Assembly: GCA_913057135.1 (NCBI GenBank)
Contig: CAJXNM010000011.1
Coordinates: 1-64,000 of the forward strand
Length of the DNA stretch: 64,000 nucleotides
Reading direction: 5' to 3'
Source of the DNA: an uncultured Halieaceae bacterium
Lineage (GTDB): Bacteria; Pseudomonadota; Gammaproteobacteria; Pseudomonadales; Halieaceae
Shown here: one piece after another, positions 24,991-34,417 of the stretch
How the letters are laid out: each line of letters opens with the position of its first letter
How positions within the stretch are numbered: position 1 is the stretch's first letter
Made by a program: the position numbers and the translations under genes
Notes under the pieces: model-generated
Database searches by the model: none
What the model saw: only the letters and a program-made list of their open reading frames with translations
What the model was told of the DNA's origin: nothing

Positions 24991-25026
24991 GAGTGCGATC
25001 TCCCTAGAGAGTGCGATCTCCCTAGA
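24991..25026. repeat. 18-bp tandem repeat, two copies
   Basis: The unit GAGTGCGATCTCCCTAGA is repeated head to tail, with part of a third copy just upstream (CGATCTCCC at ~24982). It lies in the intergenic space between the divergent permease and patatin genes. Confidence 0.8.
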
Positions 25027-25086
25027 GATAGTGGCAGGGTATGGGATAAGCTAATACCAAAAGGCGATACTAACGAGAGGTAAGGT

Positions 25087-26643
25087 GTGCGCCGAAAGAA
25101 CAAGCTAAAAGCGCTCGATAAGGCCATGGCAACCGCCGCTCACTATGACGAGTGGCGGGCCGCGGCGATTGCCCACGATGAACAATCGGGGATGGCCCGT
25201 TGGCGAGAAACAGAGCAGACCGATCTCTACGACCATTCTCAAATTCGCCTGCGTCTCGACCGTTTGCGCAATCTTCGGGCCCGCGGCGACTTTCAAGGGT
25301 TGCTGTTTGCGCTCAATGAAGGCATCCACGGCAATATGGGGGGGATGGGAAAGAGTGCCCTCTATCGCAAGGCCCGGTTTGGCACCAAACGCCTGATTGA
25401 AGATTACATCGCCGAAATCGACAGCAGTTTGCGTATCCTCGCGGAACTCGACGACGACATTATTCCGACACAGGAAAAGATCGAGTTTTTCTACCGCGCC
25501 AATGTGTGTTTTGGGCGCTCAGCGCTCATGCTAAGCGGCGGTGGTGTGATGGGTTTTCTGCACTTGGGTGTGGTTAATGTGTTGGTACAGCAGGGACTGT
25601 TACCGCGGGTTATCTCGGGCTCCAGTGCGGGATCTCTGATCGCAGGCGTGCTGGCCTGCCACTCCGATGATGAGCTCCAGCGCTTCAGTGATCCGACCAT
25701 TGTGCGCAGTGAGGCTGCCCGGGACGTGGGTTTTATGCGCCGTATGCTACTGGGCATGGGCCCGCAAATTACACTGGAGGACCTCGAGACCCTCGTCGAG
25801 GGCCTCATCCCGAACATGACCTTTGCCGAGGCCTATGCCAAGACAGGGCGTCAGGTCAGTATCACGGTGGCGCCCGCTGAGCCTCATCAGCGCTCGCGCC
25901 TGCTGAATGCGGTCACGTCGCCGAATGTGTATATCCGCTCCGCCATCATGGCGTCCTGCGCGGTGCCGGGGGTCTTTCCGCCGGTCATGCTCATGGCGCG
26001 GAATGTTCACGGTGAGCCCCAGCCCTACCTACCCGGCAGGCGATGGATCGATGGCTCGGTGGCCGATGATTTACCGGCAAAGCGCTTGTCGCGTCTTTAC
26101 AGCACCAACCACTACATCGTCAGTATGGTCAATCCGGTTGCCACCCTGTTTTTAAATCAGGGTGAAGAACACAGCCCGTTGCGACGGGCCGTGGGTACGC
26201 TGGGTGTGGGGGTCGGTCGGGAGATCCTGAATTTTTACCGTGGCCTTGCCCAGCGCCAGGGGGACAATTGGCCCCGCTTTAACATGATGCTGCATGGGCT
26301 GCATGCGCTGATGGATCAGGAGTATTCGGGGGATATCAACATCGTACCGACACTGCGCACGGCAAACCCACTGCGTCTATTGTCCCATCTCGATGAAGAA
26401 GAGTTGGTCAATATCGTCGCAGAGGGTGAGCGGGCCTGCTTTGAAAAAGTGGAAGCCATCCGTCGCTGCACTATGATATCGCGCACCTTGGAAGATATTT
26501 TGTATCGCTTTGAATACGGCGACCTGCGGCCAGACCCCAGTCAATTTCGGCGGCCCCGATCATCGAGGCGCAGGCCGCCCCCAACCGATGCTCAGTTAGC
26601 CCAGTTACAGCAGCCTAGAAGGCGTCGCGCTAGGGCGGGTTAA
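25087..26643 (+). CDS. Patatin-like phospholipase with DUF3336 N-terminal domain
   Basis: Ser-Asp dyad lipid acyl hydrolase. Seen: DUF3336 over residues ~10-145 (HYDEWRAAAIAHDEQSG at the start), the oxyanion GGGVMGFLHLG at about 155, the nucleophile elbow GSSAGS (serine ~182), and the catalytic aspartate in RRWIDGSVADDLP near 320. Start is GTG 25087, after AACGAGAGGTAAG. Total 518 residues, as in bacterial and fungal TAG-lipase-like members with this architecture. The C-terminus is basic and proline-rich (RRPRSSRRRPPP). Ends overlapping the stop of the convergent phosphotransferase by four bases. Confidence 0.9.
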   Translation: MRRKNKLKALDKAMATAAHYDEWRAAAIAHDEQSGMARWRETEQTDLYDHSQIRLRLDRLRNLRARGDFQGLLFALNEGIHGNMGGMGKSALYRKARFGTKRLIEDYIAEIDSSLRILAELDDDIIPTQEKIEFFYRANVCFGRSALMLSGGGVMGFLHLGVVNVLVQQGLLPRVISGSSAGSLIAGVLACHSDDELQRFSDPTIVRSEAARDVGFMRRMLLGMGPQITLEDLETLVEGLIPNMTFAEAYAKTGRQVSITVAPAEPHQRSRLLNAVTSPNVYIRSAIMASCAVPGVFPPVMLMARNVHGEPQPYLPGRRWIDGSVADDLPAKRLSRLYSTNHYIVSMVNPVATLFLNQGEEHSPLRRAVGTLGVGVGREILNFYRGLAQRQGDNWPRFNMMLHGLHALMDQEYSGDINIVPTLRTANPLRLLSHLDEEELVNIVAEGERACFEKVEAIRRCTMISRTLEDILYRFEYGDLRPDPSQFRRPRSSRRRPPPTDAQLAQLQQPRRRRARAG

Positions 26644-27659
26644 TCGCCCATATAAGGCAGTGCCATCGCCGCCAATGGTCCCACCATATCACCTCGGCTA
26701 GCGGCTTCTGCACTCGATGCGTTGCCGTCGATGGCCCGTTTCTTGACCCCCTGTAGAATCGCGGCGAGACGGAAAAAGCAGAACACCATGTAAAACGGCC
26801 AGTGGGCGATGTCATCGCGCCCGGTGCGCTCGCAGTAGCGGGCGATGTACTCCGGGTCACTGGGAATGCCTAGCGGCCCGCGGTCGACACCCATCATGCC
26901 GTTGATACCCCCCTCACGGGGCAGCTGCCAGGCCATCACCTGATAAGCCAGGTCAGCGATAGGATTGCCCAGGGTCGACAGTTCCCAGTCAAGCACCGCG
27001 ATGATGCGAGGTTCGGTGGGGTGGAACATGACGTTGTCGAGCCGATAGTCACCGTGAACTAGTGAGACCCTGCCGTCGTCCGCGGGCAGGTGCGCGGGCA
27101 GCCAGTCAATCATGCGCTCCATCGCCGGCTGGGTCTCTGTTTCAGAGGCGCGATATTGCTTCGTCCAGCGACCAATTTGACGCTCAAAATAGTTACCGGG
27201 CTTGCCGTAGTCAGATAGCCCAACGCGCTCTATATCCACCGAGTGCATGGCCGCGAGTACGCGATTCATCTCATCGTACATCGCCGTGCGCTCGCGTGTA
27301 GAGACTTCTGGAAGCGCAGGGTCCCAGAACACGCGACCCTCCAAGCATTCCATCAGGTAGAACATCGATCCGATGATGCTGTCGTCGTCACACAGGGCAA
27401 ACGCCTGTGGCACAGGCACATCGGTGTCCGCAAGGGCCTTGATGACCCGGTATTCCCGATCAACCGCATGGGCAGATGCGAGCAACTGGCCCGGAGGTTT
27501 TCGGCGTAGTACGTAACGTCGGTCACCGGCGGTCAATTTAAAGGTTGGATTCGACTGGCCACCGGCAAATTTTTCGGCGCTGAGTGGACCCTCAAAGTCA
27601 TGAATGTGCTGCCGCAGCCAAGGCTCAAGGCGCTCAAGATCCAGTGTTTGTGTCGTCAC
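26640..27659 (-). CDS. Phosphotransferase family protein (APH fold, ACAD10/11-like)
   Basis: Aminoglycoside-phosphotransferase fold, used in several bacteria next to acyl-CoA dehydrogenases where the human homologues (ACAD10/11 kinase domain) phosphorylate 4-hydroxy acyl-CoA. Seen: N-terminal FAGGQSNPTFKLTAGDRRYVLRRKPPG with the ATP-binding lysine/arginine region, Brenner motif VSLVHGDYRLDNVMFHP (catalytic aspartate) and AVLDWELSTLGNPIADLAYQ (metal-binding aspartate). GTG start at 27659. 339 residues, normal. A role in handling hydroxy-acyl-CoA together with the neighbouring ligase and dehydrogenase genes is inference. Confidence 0.88.
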   Translation of the reverse strand: MTTQTLDLERLEPWLRQHIHDFEGPLSAEKFAGGQSNPTFKLTAGDRRYVLRRKPPGQLLASAHAVDREYRVIKALADTDVPVPQAFALCDDDSIIGSMFYLMECLEGRVFWDPALPEVSTRERTAMYDEMNRVLAAMHSVDIERVGLSDYGKPGNYFERQIGRWTKQYRASETETQPAMERMIDWLPAHLPADDGRVSLVHGDYRLDNVMFHPTEPRIIAVLDWELSTLGNPIADLAYQVMAWQLPREGGINGMMGVDRGPLGIPSDPEYIARYCERTGRDDIAHWPFYMVFCFFRLAAILQGVKKRAIDGNASSAEAASRGDMVGPLAAMALPYMGD

Positions 27660-27850
27660 CGTGCCGTCTCCTCGTGGATCGCGCGAAACTGTTCATGGGG
27701 AAAACTGTAATCGCGGTTGAAAAATTTGAACCTAGAGTATGCTGTGGTTATGCTCGGGGTCGCAACCGGGATGTACCACCCTGCACGGCAACCGCTCGAC
27801 CCGTTACCCCGTGTCGACGCCGACAACAAGAAGAGACGCCAGGAGCATCG

Positions 27851-29554
27851 ATGAGTATCCTTGACCACTACCAGTCCGCTCGACAATTAACATTGCAACC
27901 GGGAACCCTCTTTGAGGTAGGGCATACCTCGGTTAACGGTGAAGACCTGCTTGCCTATGTTAATGCGCCGCAAAATCTTCGGGATATGTGGCAGCTAGCC
28001 ACCTTACACGGCGAGGCGGAGTATCTCGTTTACGGTGATGAACGCTGGACCTATAACCGTGCTGCGGAGGACGTTGCTGCGGTCGCGACATGGCTGCAGG
28101 AGCAGGGTATTGTCCCGGGTGATCGGGTGGCAATTGCTATGCGCAATTACCCCGAGTGGATGCTGGCCCACTGGGCTATCAATGCTGTCGGCGGTGTTGT
28201 CGTGGGTATGAACGCCTGGTGGGTGGCCGATGAGATGGCCTATGCATTGAATGACTCCCAGCCGAAACTGTTGATCGCCGATGATCGGCGCCTTGAAGCT
28301 TTCGCCGCCATTGCCGGTGATTTCCCCGATATGCAGGTTGTCTCGGTGCGTGAGCCCGAGAGCCCAGTTCCCGCCACTGACTGGCAATCGTTGCTGCAAT
28401 CGGGAGCCTCGTTGCCCACAGTGGCTATCGATCCCGACAGTGAAGCCTGTATCTTCTATACATCGGGCACCACTGGCAGACCCAAGGGAGCGCAGCTGAC
28501 TCACCGAAGCTGCGTCGCCAATATCATGAATGTCGGTGCTATGGGTCGTATCTACGCCACGGCGCAAACCCTCCATCGTGGTATCGAGGTGTCGGAACCG
28601 GTGGCACCCCCAACGGTCACTGCGCTCATTGCCACACCGTTATTTCACGTAACCGCAAACAACTGCATCGTGCAGGCGGGCACGGTTGCGGGTGGCAAAT
28701 TTATTCTGATGTACAAATGGGACCCCATTGAGGCCATGGGCCTTATCCAAAAGGAGCAGGTGACGACGCTAAGTGCGGTGCCAATGATGACCCGTGAGTT
28801 GTTAGCACACCCCGATCGGGAGGATTTTGATCTGTCGAGTCTTACCGCAATGGGTGGCGGTGGCGCGGCGATGCAGCCGGACCTGGTGGGGAAGGTGGCC
28901 GCCGAAACCCAAAAAGCGAAGCCGACCCAGGGGTACGGTATGACCGAAGTCAGCGGCATCATTACCTATATTGCCGGTGACTTGTTTTTGGCATTCCCCG
29001 AGAGCGCAGGTCCTGTGGTGCCTACCCTCGAAGCCCGCTGTGTCGACCATGAGGGCAATGTATTGGGCAGCGGCGAGATCGGCGAAGTGTGTGTTCGGGG
29101 CACGCCGGTTATCAAGGGTTACTTGAATCGTCCCGAGGCGACCCAGGAAACGATTGTGGACGGCTGGTTGCACACGGGTGACATTGGTTACATCGACGAC
29201 CACGGCTTCATCTATCTGGTTGATCGGGCCAAAGACATGATCTTGCGCGGTGGTGAGAACGTCTACGGTGCGGAAGTGGAGAACGCTATCTTTGATCATC
29301 CCGCCGTGTTGGAGTGCGTGGCATTCGCGGTTCCCGATGAGCGTTTAGGGGAAGAGGTGGGCGCTGCCATTCACTTAAAAGAGGGTGCGTTACTCGACGC
29401 TGCAGGCTTGCGCGAACACCTCGCCTCAAAGCTCGCGGCTTTTAAGATACCGCGCTACATCTGGTTCTTGTCGGAGCCTCTGCCACGCAACGCTAACGGT
29501 AAGTTTCTTAAGCGTGAACTCAAAGAGGTGCTTGATCCTGCCAGCGCTGACTGA
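27851..29554 (+). CDS. Acyl-CoA synthetase (class I adenylate-forming enzyme)
   Basis: 567 residues. Seen: WTYNRAAEDVAAVATWLQEQG at ~55, FYTSGTTGRPKGAQLTHR (AMP-binding motif) near 205, GYGMTEVSG, and GWLHTGDIGYIDDHGFIYLVDRAKDMILRGGENVYGAEVE with the terminal lysine in NANGKFLKREL. ATG 27851 (AGGAGC upstream) is chosen; the frame is open further left but only into promoter-like DNA shared with the divergent phosphotransferase. Runs toward an acyl-CoA dehydrogenase and an enoyl-CoA hydratase, so it probably feeds that beta-oxidation-like set. Confidence 0.9.
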   Translation: MSILDHYQSARQLTLQPGTLFEVGHTSVNGEDLLAYVNAPQNLRDMWQLATLHGEAEYLVYGDERWTYNRAAEDVAAVATWLQEQGIVPGDRVAIAMRNYPEWMLAHWAINAVGGVVVGMNAWWVADEMAYALNDSQPKLLIADDRRLEAFAAIAGDFPDMQVVSVREPESPVPATDWQSLLQSGASLPTVAIDPDSEACIFYTSGTTGRPKGAQLTHRSCVANIMNVGAMGRIYATAQTLHRGIEVSEPVAPPTVTALIATPLFHVTANNCIVQAGTVAGGKFILMYKWDPIEAMGLIQKEQVTTLSAVPMMTRELLAHPDREDFDLSSLTAMGGGGAAMQPDLVGKVAAETQKAKPTQGYGMTEVSGIITYIAGDLFLAFPESAGPVVPTLEARCVDHEGNVLGSGEIGEVCVRGTPVIKGYLNRPEATQETIVDGWLHTGDIGYIDDHGFIYLVDRAKDMILRGGENVYGAEVENAIFDHPAVLECVAFAVPDERLGEEVGAAIHLKEGALLDAAGLREHLASKLAAFKIPRYIWFLSEPLPRNANGKFLKRELKEVLDPASAD

Positions 29555-29615
29555 GCCAGCAGGGCGCTGTTTGACGCTATAACAATGACGCAACCATTAG
29601 ACGTTGGAGACTATT

Positions 29616-30791
29616 ATGCTGCCCCGACACTTTACTGAAGAACAAACCTTATTTCGCAGCGCGTATCGCCGATTTTTGGCCGAGGAAGTGGTGCCCCACA
29701 TGGAGCGATTCCGGGACCAGGGCATTGTCGATCGCGCGATCTTCCAAAAGGCGGGGGAGCAGGGCTTTCTGATGGTTTGGCCCGACGAGGCCTACGGCGG
29801 CATGGGTGATTACGACATTCGTTGGGAGCAGGTGATCATCGAAGAGTTGGCCTATGCCCGGGCATCGGATTGGTTTGGTTCTCTCCACAGTCGCATCGTG
29901 GGCCCCTATATCACCCGTTTTGGCAGTAAAGAACAGCAGGATCGCTATATGCCAGCTGCGGTAAAAGGCGATGTCATATTGGCCATTGCCATGACCGAAC
30001 CCGATGCCGGCAGTAATCTGGCAGGTATGCGAACCACCGCGGTTGAAGAGGGTGATTATTGGCGTATTAACGGCCAGAAGACCTATATTTCAAACGGCAT
30101 CAATTGTGACTTGGTTATCGTGGCTGCCAAAACCGATCCGCAAAACAATCCCCATGCCATGACATTGTTCCTGGTGGAGTCCGGTTTTGAGGGATTTGAG
30201 CGTGGCCGCAATTTGAAGAAGCTCGGCCTTAAAGCACAAGACACGGCAGAGTTATTCTTTAATGACTGTAAAGTCCCCAAAGCCAATGTGCTCGGTGAAG
30301 TCCACAAGGGCTTCTACTACTTAATGGAGGGCCTGGCAGAGGAGCGCTTGCTAGGTGCTATCGGTTACCTTGCGGGCGCCCAGTTGTCCTGGGACTTGAC
30401 GGCCCAGTTTGTCAAAGAGCGCGAGGTGTTCGGTAAGCCCTTGGCACATATGCAGAATACCCAATTCAAAATGGCCGAGCTGCGAACCGAACTTGATATC
30501 TGCCAAACCTTTATCGACCAGTGCACATTGGCCTTTAACCGTGGCGAGTTATCCGCTGCTGATGCGGCGAAAGCAAAATTGAAGACCTCAGAGCTTCAGC
30601 AACAGGTGGCGGATGAGGGACTGCAACTTCATGGGGGCGCGGGCTTCATGGATGAATATCCCATTAGCCGACAGTGTGCCGACGCAAAGATAGCCACCAT
30701 CTACGCGGGCAGTTCTGAGATCATGAAGTTAATCATTGGCCGAGATTGCTTGGGGGATGACTACAGTCCCTTCAACACTCGAAACTTTTGA
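29616..30791 (+). CDS. Acyl-CoA dehydrogenase
   Basis: FAD enzyme that introduces the 2,3 double bond in an acyl-CoA. Seen: IAMTEPDAGSNLAGMRTTA (flavin-binding signature 1), NGQKTYISNGINCDLVIVAAKTD, LHGGAGFMDEYPISRQCADAKIATIYAGSSEIMKLII at the end. The catalytic glutamate position falls in YAGSSEIMK (the usual YEGT.EI is changed to YAGSSEI), as in the long-chain/other subfamily members. ATG 29616 follows TTGGAGAC. 391 residues, as usual. 61 bases after the ligase and 51 bases before the hydratase. Confidence 0.92.
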   Translation: MLPRHFTEEQTLFRSAYRRFLAEEVVPHMERFRDQGIVDRAIFQKAGEQGFLMVWPDEAYGGMGDYDIRWEQVIIEELAYARASDWFGSLHSRIVGPYITRFGSKEQQDRYMPAAVKGDVILAIAMTEPDAGSNLAGMRTTAVEEGDYWRINGQKTYISNGINCDLVIVAAKTDPQNNPHAMTLFLVESGFEGFERGRNLKKLGLKAQDTAELFFNDCKVPKANVLGEVHKGFYYLMEGLAEERLLGAIGYLAGAQLSWDLTAQFVKEREVFGKPLAHMQNTQFKMAELRTELDICQTFIDQCTLAFNRGELSAADAAKAKLKTSELQQQVADEGLQLHGGAGFMDEYPISRQCADAKIATIYAGSSEIMKLIIGRDCLGDDYSPFNTRNF

Positions 30792-30842
30792 TGGGCATGC
30801 CTGTCAATAACCATCCCTGCCACACCCGCTTAGGAGCCCCAC

Positions 30843-31634
30843 TTGGAACAGTTCACCAGCCTAGCCCTGACAAAAACCGGCTCAGTGGCCACACTGGCCT
30901 TCGATAGGCCTGAGCATCTCAATAGTTTTGACAGTGTCATGCGCCGCTCTTTCGTAGCGGCGGCCCAGTACCTTGAGCAGCAGGAAGACATCGAGGTGGT
31001 TGTCCTTACGGGTAACGGGCGGGCCTTCGGTGCCGGCGCTGACTTGGCCGAGCAAGAAGAGGGTTTAAATGACGGCGCCAGCGTGCAAGCGATGCTGGAA
31101 TCCGAGTACAAGCCCGGTGTCCTTGCTATCGGTGAGTCCACGAAAACCTGGATTGCCGCGGTCAATGGACCGTGTGCGGGTATCAGCGTTTCCTATGCCA
31201 TGGCCTGCGATCTGTGTGTGATCGCAGATAGCGCATTTCTTTACCAGCCCTTCGCGGCTATCGGCTTAGTGCCCGATGGGGGCGCCACCTGGTTGCTCCC
31301 TCAGCGCATCGGTACCTTGCGCGCCTTTGAACTGATGATTCTCGGCGAGAAGGTGCGTGCCGATAAAGCGCTCGAGTGGGGTTTGGTCAATCGTGTGTTC
31401 ACGACAGACAGTTTTGCCGATGACGTGGCTGAATTCGCCGCCGACGTAGCGGGACGGTCGCCGCTTGCCCGGCGCTACACCAAACAGGCTCTTCGCGCTG
31501 CGACCGGTCTCTCGCTCTCTGACACCATCAGCTACGAGGCGGAGCTTCAAAAGCTGTGTATCGACAGTGAAGATTGTAGCAATGCCATTGCCGCCTTCCT
31601 GAAGAAAGAGACGCCCACCTGGCGTGGCCGTTAG
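30843..31634 (+). CDS. Enoyl-CoA hydratase/isomerase family protein
   Basis: Crotonase fold, 263 residues. Seen: VATLAFDRPEHLNSFD, the oxyanion-hole segment LTGNGRAFGAGADLAEQ, IAAVNGPCAGISVSYAMACDL, and the second active-site loop FAAIGLVPDGGATWLLPQRIG; the position of the second catalytic glutamate is occupied by aspartate (VPDGG), seen in isomerase-like PaaG-type members, so hydratase versus isomerase cannot be decided. TTG start at 30843 preceded by TAGGAGC. Third gene of the ligase-dehydrogenase-hydratase run. Confidence 0.9.
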   Translation: MEQFTSLALTKTGSVATLAFDRPEHLNSFDSVMRRSFVAAAQYLEQQEDIEVVVLTGNGRAFGAGADLAEQEEGLNDGASVQAMLESEYKPGVLAIGESTKTWIAAVNGPCAGISVSYAMACDLCVIADSAFLYQPFAAIGLVPDGGATWLLPQRIGTLRAFELMILGEKVRADKALEWGLVNRVFTTDSFADDVAEFAADVAGRSPLARRYTKQALRAATGLSLSDTISYEAELQKLCIDSEDCSNAIAAFLKKETPTWRGR

Positions 31635-31669
31635 GGGCCAGTGCCGTAGGTTGCGCCTTAGGGTGTGGA

Positions 31670-34417
31670 TCAAGTAGCAACGACCACCCTGAGTGCATGG
31701 GCTGCGCTGCGCGCATCGGCAATAGCACGCTGGCTTGCTTCGATACGCGCATCGATGGCTTCAATCTCGCTGGGGCGTACGCTTGGATTGACCGAGCTTA
31801 GGTAAACCAGACGATCCCGCTCTTCCCCAAGGGACTCGACCATAGCGCTCAGGGCCTTGCTGCGCAGTTCATCGAGCTGCGCTTGTGCCAGTTGATCGGC
31901 TTTAGCCAACTGCCGCTCGAGTAGGGGTTTGATCTGACGAATCACCCCGGCCGATGTGGCTGGCGGGATCGATTCAAGCATGCGGTTTAGCGCGTCATGA
32001 GTCACCGTGGCCGCCACATCGCGACCATCTGGGCCAATGACGAGTCGCAGGGGCGTCATCGGCAAGAAACGGCCCAACTCTAGATTGGCGGGGGCTAAAC
32101 AATCGATGCCATAAATGGCTTCAAGCAATACCGTTCCAGGCCGAATTTTCGGATGCTTAAGGGTGCCGATGGCCGCATTGCCTAATTCACTGGCAGCCAC
32201 AATGGACATTGCTTCACGGATGAGGGGATGCTCCCACGTCAAAAACTGCACATCGTCCCTTGCCAGTGCAGTGGCGCGACTGAAGGTAACGGTGGTGCCG
32301 TCCTCGTCTAAGCCCGGCAGGTCCCCGGTGATCATCATCTCGGATGGACGCAGCACGTAGCAGGTATCGGAGTGCAAATCTTGCGTGATACCGATACGAT
32401 CGAAGAGCAGTTCGGCGTATTGCTCAATCTGCTCGGGTGCTTCTTCCCTGCGCACCGCGTCAATCACCGCTTGTCCCTGGGTCGGATCATGGGAGTTGAG
32501 CTCAAGTAATCGATCCCGGCCCTGTTCCATTTCTCGCTCGAGATTTTCTCGTAGCGCTCGGCTGACCGCGATCAACTCATCGTTGTCACCTAGCGGGTCT
32601 TCTAGGGCAAGGGTTAGCGGTGTCAGTACCTGCTCATAGACCGTGTGTCCCACGGCGCAGGCGGTGGTGAAGGCGGTGAGTCCCTCGTTATGCCAGCGGT
32701 AGAGGACCGCTTGCGCGCTGTCCTCGAGATACGGTACATGAATATGGACGTCTTGCTCTTGCCCGATGCGATCGAGGCGCCCGATACGCTGCTCCAGCAA
32801 GTCGGGATTTTCGGGCAAGTCAAAGCAAATAAGGTGATGGGCAAACTGGAAGTTTCGGCCTTCACTGCCGATCTCAGAGCAGATAAGGGCTTGCGCACCA
32901 CCGATATCATCAGCAAAGAAGGCGGCCGCTCGATCGCGCTCGATAAGACTCAGCCCCTCGTGGAAAGCGGCACAACGTATGCCAGCGCGAAGATGTAAAT
33001 GATGCTCTAACGCCAGAGCAGTATTGGCATTGGCCGCAATAATTAAGACCTTTGCGGGCCGCAGAGAGCGCAGGGTTTCCTCGAGCCAGTGCACCCGTGG
33101 ATCCTCGGCGAGCCACAAAGATTCTTCTACGGTTTGCTCTGGGTACAGATACTGACGTACTTCGCTGTAGCAGCTTGGGAACGGTAACGGCGCTGGATGT
33201 AATCGCCGTTTGGGGAAACCAGGCACCGAGCTTCGGGTGTTTCTAAAGAGCACGCGACCCGTTCCGTAGCGGTCGAGTAGTTGCCGTATTTGCTGTTCAG
33301 GCTCAAGGGTTAGGTCAATACCCTCGGGTATTTGCGGGGGCACTTCATCGGCTTGTAAAGCCTCGATGACAGCATTCCACTGCCCATAATGCTGTTGTTC
33401 TTCCTGAAATTGAGCGAAATCTTGGAAACGGTTGGGATCTAGTAAGCGCAGGCGTGCGAAGTGACTCTCGACACCCGCCTGCTCTGGCGTCGCGGTCAGT
33501 AGTAACAAGCCGCTGCACAGTTGAGACAGGTTTTCGACGAACTGATACAGCTCGCCGCGATCGCTCTCTTGCCAATTAAGGTGGTGAGCCTCATCGACGA
33601 CAACGATATCCCAATCCGCATCGAGTGCCATGGCGCGGGCTTCCGCTGACTGTCGGAACAGTGAGTAGGCTGTTAGTACTAGCTGTTCGCTATCGAAGGG
33701 GGACGCCTCGTGACCCTCTTCAAGCCGCGATTGATCAAACAGAGAGAACGACAGATTAAAGCGCCGAAGCATTTCCACCAGCCACTGGTGAATCAGCGCG
33801 TCCGGTACGATGACAAGGACCCGCGCCGCTCGGCCGGTCAGTAACTGTTGTGACAGGATCAGGCCCGCTTCAATGGTTTTACCCAAACCGACCTCGTCGG
33901 CAAGCAAGACACGGGGCGCGAAACGCCGCCCAACCTCATGGGCAATGTACATTTGGTGGGACAGCAGTGATGTTCGGGCACCCAATAGACCGCGGACGGT
34001 GTGCCCTGCAGTGGCTGCGCGATGCATTAATGTGGCGTAGCGCAGCTGGAAATCGATCAGCTTATCGAACTGATTGTTCAGCACGCGATCTTGTGGGGCG
34101 CTCAGTTGGATATGGGGATCGAGCTCTAGCTCCGAGACCCACTCTCGGGCACCACCATTGACGATTTCGTAGCTCAAGACGCCGGCTTGTTCCGATACCG
34201 ACTCGACTGGGTAGTGGTGGCCATTGCTGCGATTAAGCGTATCGCCCGGTTTCAAAGCCAATCGTGTTAAGGGCGCACGGTCGAGGGCATAGGTGCGGTC
34301 CTCGCCTACCGCCGGAAAGTGAAGAGTGACCCTGCGACCCTCTAGTTCAACAACAATCCCCAGTCCAAGTTCTACATCGGCATGGCTGACCCAGCGCTGC
34401 CCTAGTGCATATTCCAT
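31670..34417 (-). CDS. rapA: RNA polymerase-associated ATPase RapA
   Basis: Swi2/Snf2-type ATPase that binds RNA polymerase and recycles it after transcription. Seen: N-terminal Tudor-like domains in the first ~110 residues (LGQRWVSHADVELGLGIVV), Walker A LADEVGLGKTIEAG, DEAH box VVDEAHHL, helicase C-terminal motifs (IGSEGRNFQFAHHLICFDLP, QRIGRLDRIGQ), and the long RapA-specific C-terminal region. 915 residues against about 968 in E. coli. Its ATG overlaps the TatD stop (TAATG). Confidence 0.96.
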   Translation of the reverse strand: MEYALGQRWVSHADVELGLGIVVELEGRRVTLHFPAVGEDRTYALDRAPLTRLALKPGDTLNRSNGHHYPVESVSEQAGVLSYEIVNGGAREWVSELELDPHIQLSAPQDRVLNNQFDKLIDFQLRYATLMHRAATAGHTVRGLLGARTSLLSHQMYIAHEVGRRFAPRVLLADEVGLGKTIEAGLILSQQLLTGRAARVLVIVPDALIHQWLVEMLRRFNLSFSLFDQSRLEEGHEASPFDSEQLVLTAYSLFRQSAEARAMALDADWDIVVVDEAHHLNWQESDRGELYQFVENLSQLCSGLLLLTATPEQAGVESHFARLRLLDPNRFQDFAQFQEEQQHYGQWNAVIEALQADEVPPQIPEGIDLTLEPEQQIRQLLDRYGTGRVLFRNTRSSVPGFPKRRLHPAPLPFPSCYSEVRQYLYPEQTVEESLWLAEDPRVHWLEETLRSLRPAKVLIIAANANTALALEHHLHLRAGIRCAAFHEGLSLIERDRAAAFFADDIGGAQALICSEIGSEGRNFQFAHHLICFDLPENPDLLEQRIGRLDRIGQEQDVHIHVPYLEDSAQAVLYRWHNEGLTAFTTACAVGHTVYEQVLTPLTLALEDPLGDNDELIAVSRALRENLEREMEQGRDRLLELNSHDPTQGQAVIDAVRREEAPEQIEQYAELLFDRIGITQDLHSDTCYVLRPSEMMITGDLPGLDEDGTTVTFSRATALARDDVQFLTWEHPLIREAMSIVAASELGNAAIGTLKHPKIRPGTVLLEAIYGIDCLAPANLELGRFLPMTPLRLVIGPDGRDVAATVTHDALNRMLESIPPATSAGVIRQIKPLLERQLAKADQLAQAQLDELRSKALSAMVESLGEERDRLVYLSSVNPSVRPSEIEAIDARIEASQRAIADARSAAHALRVVVAT

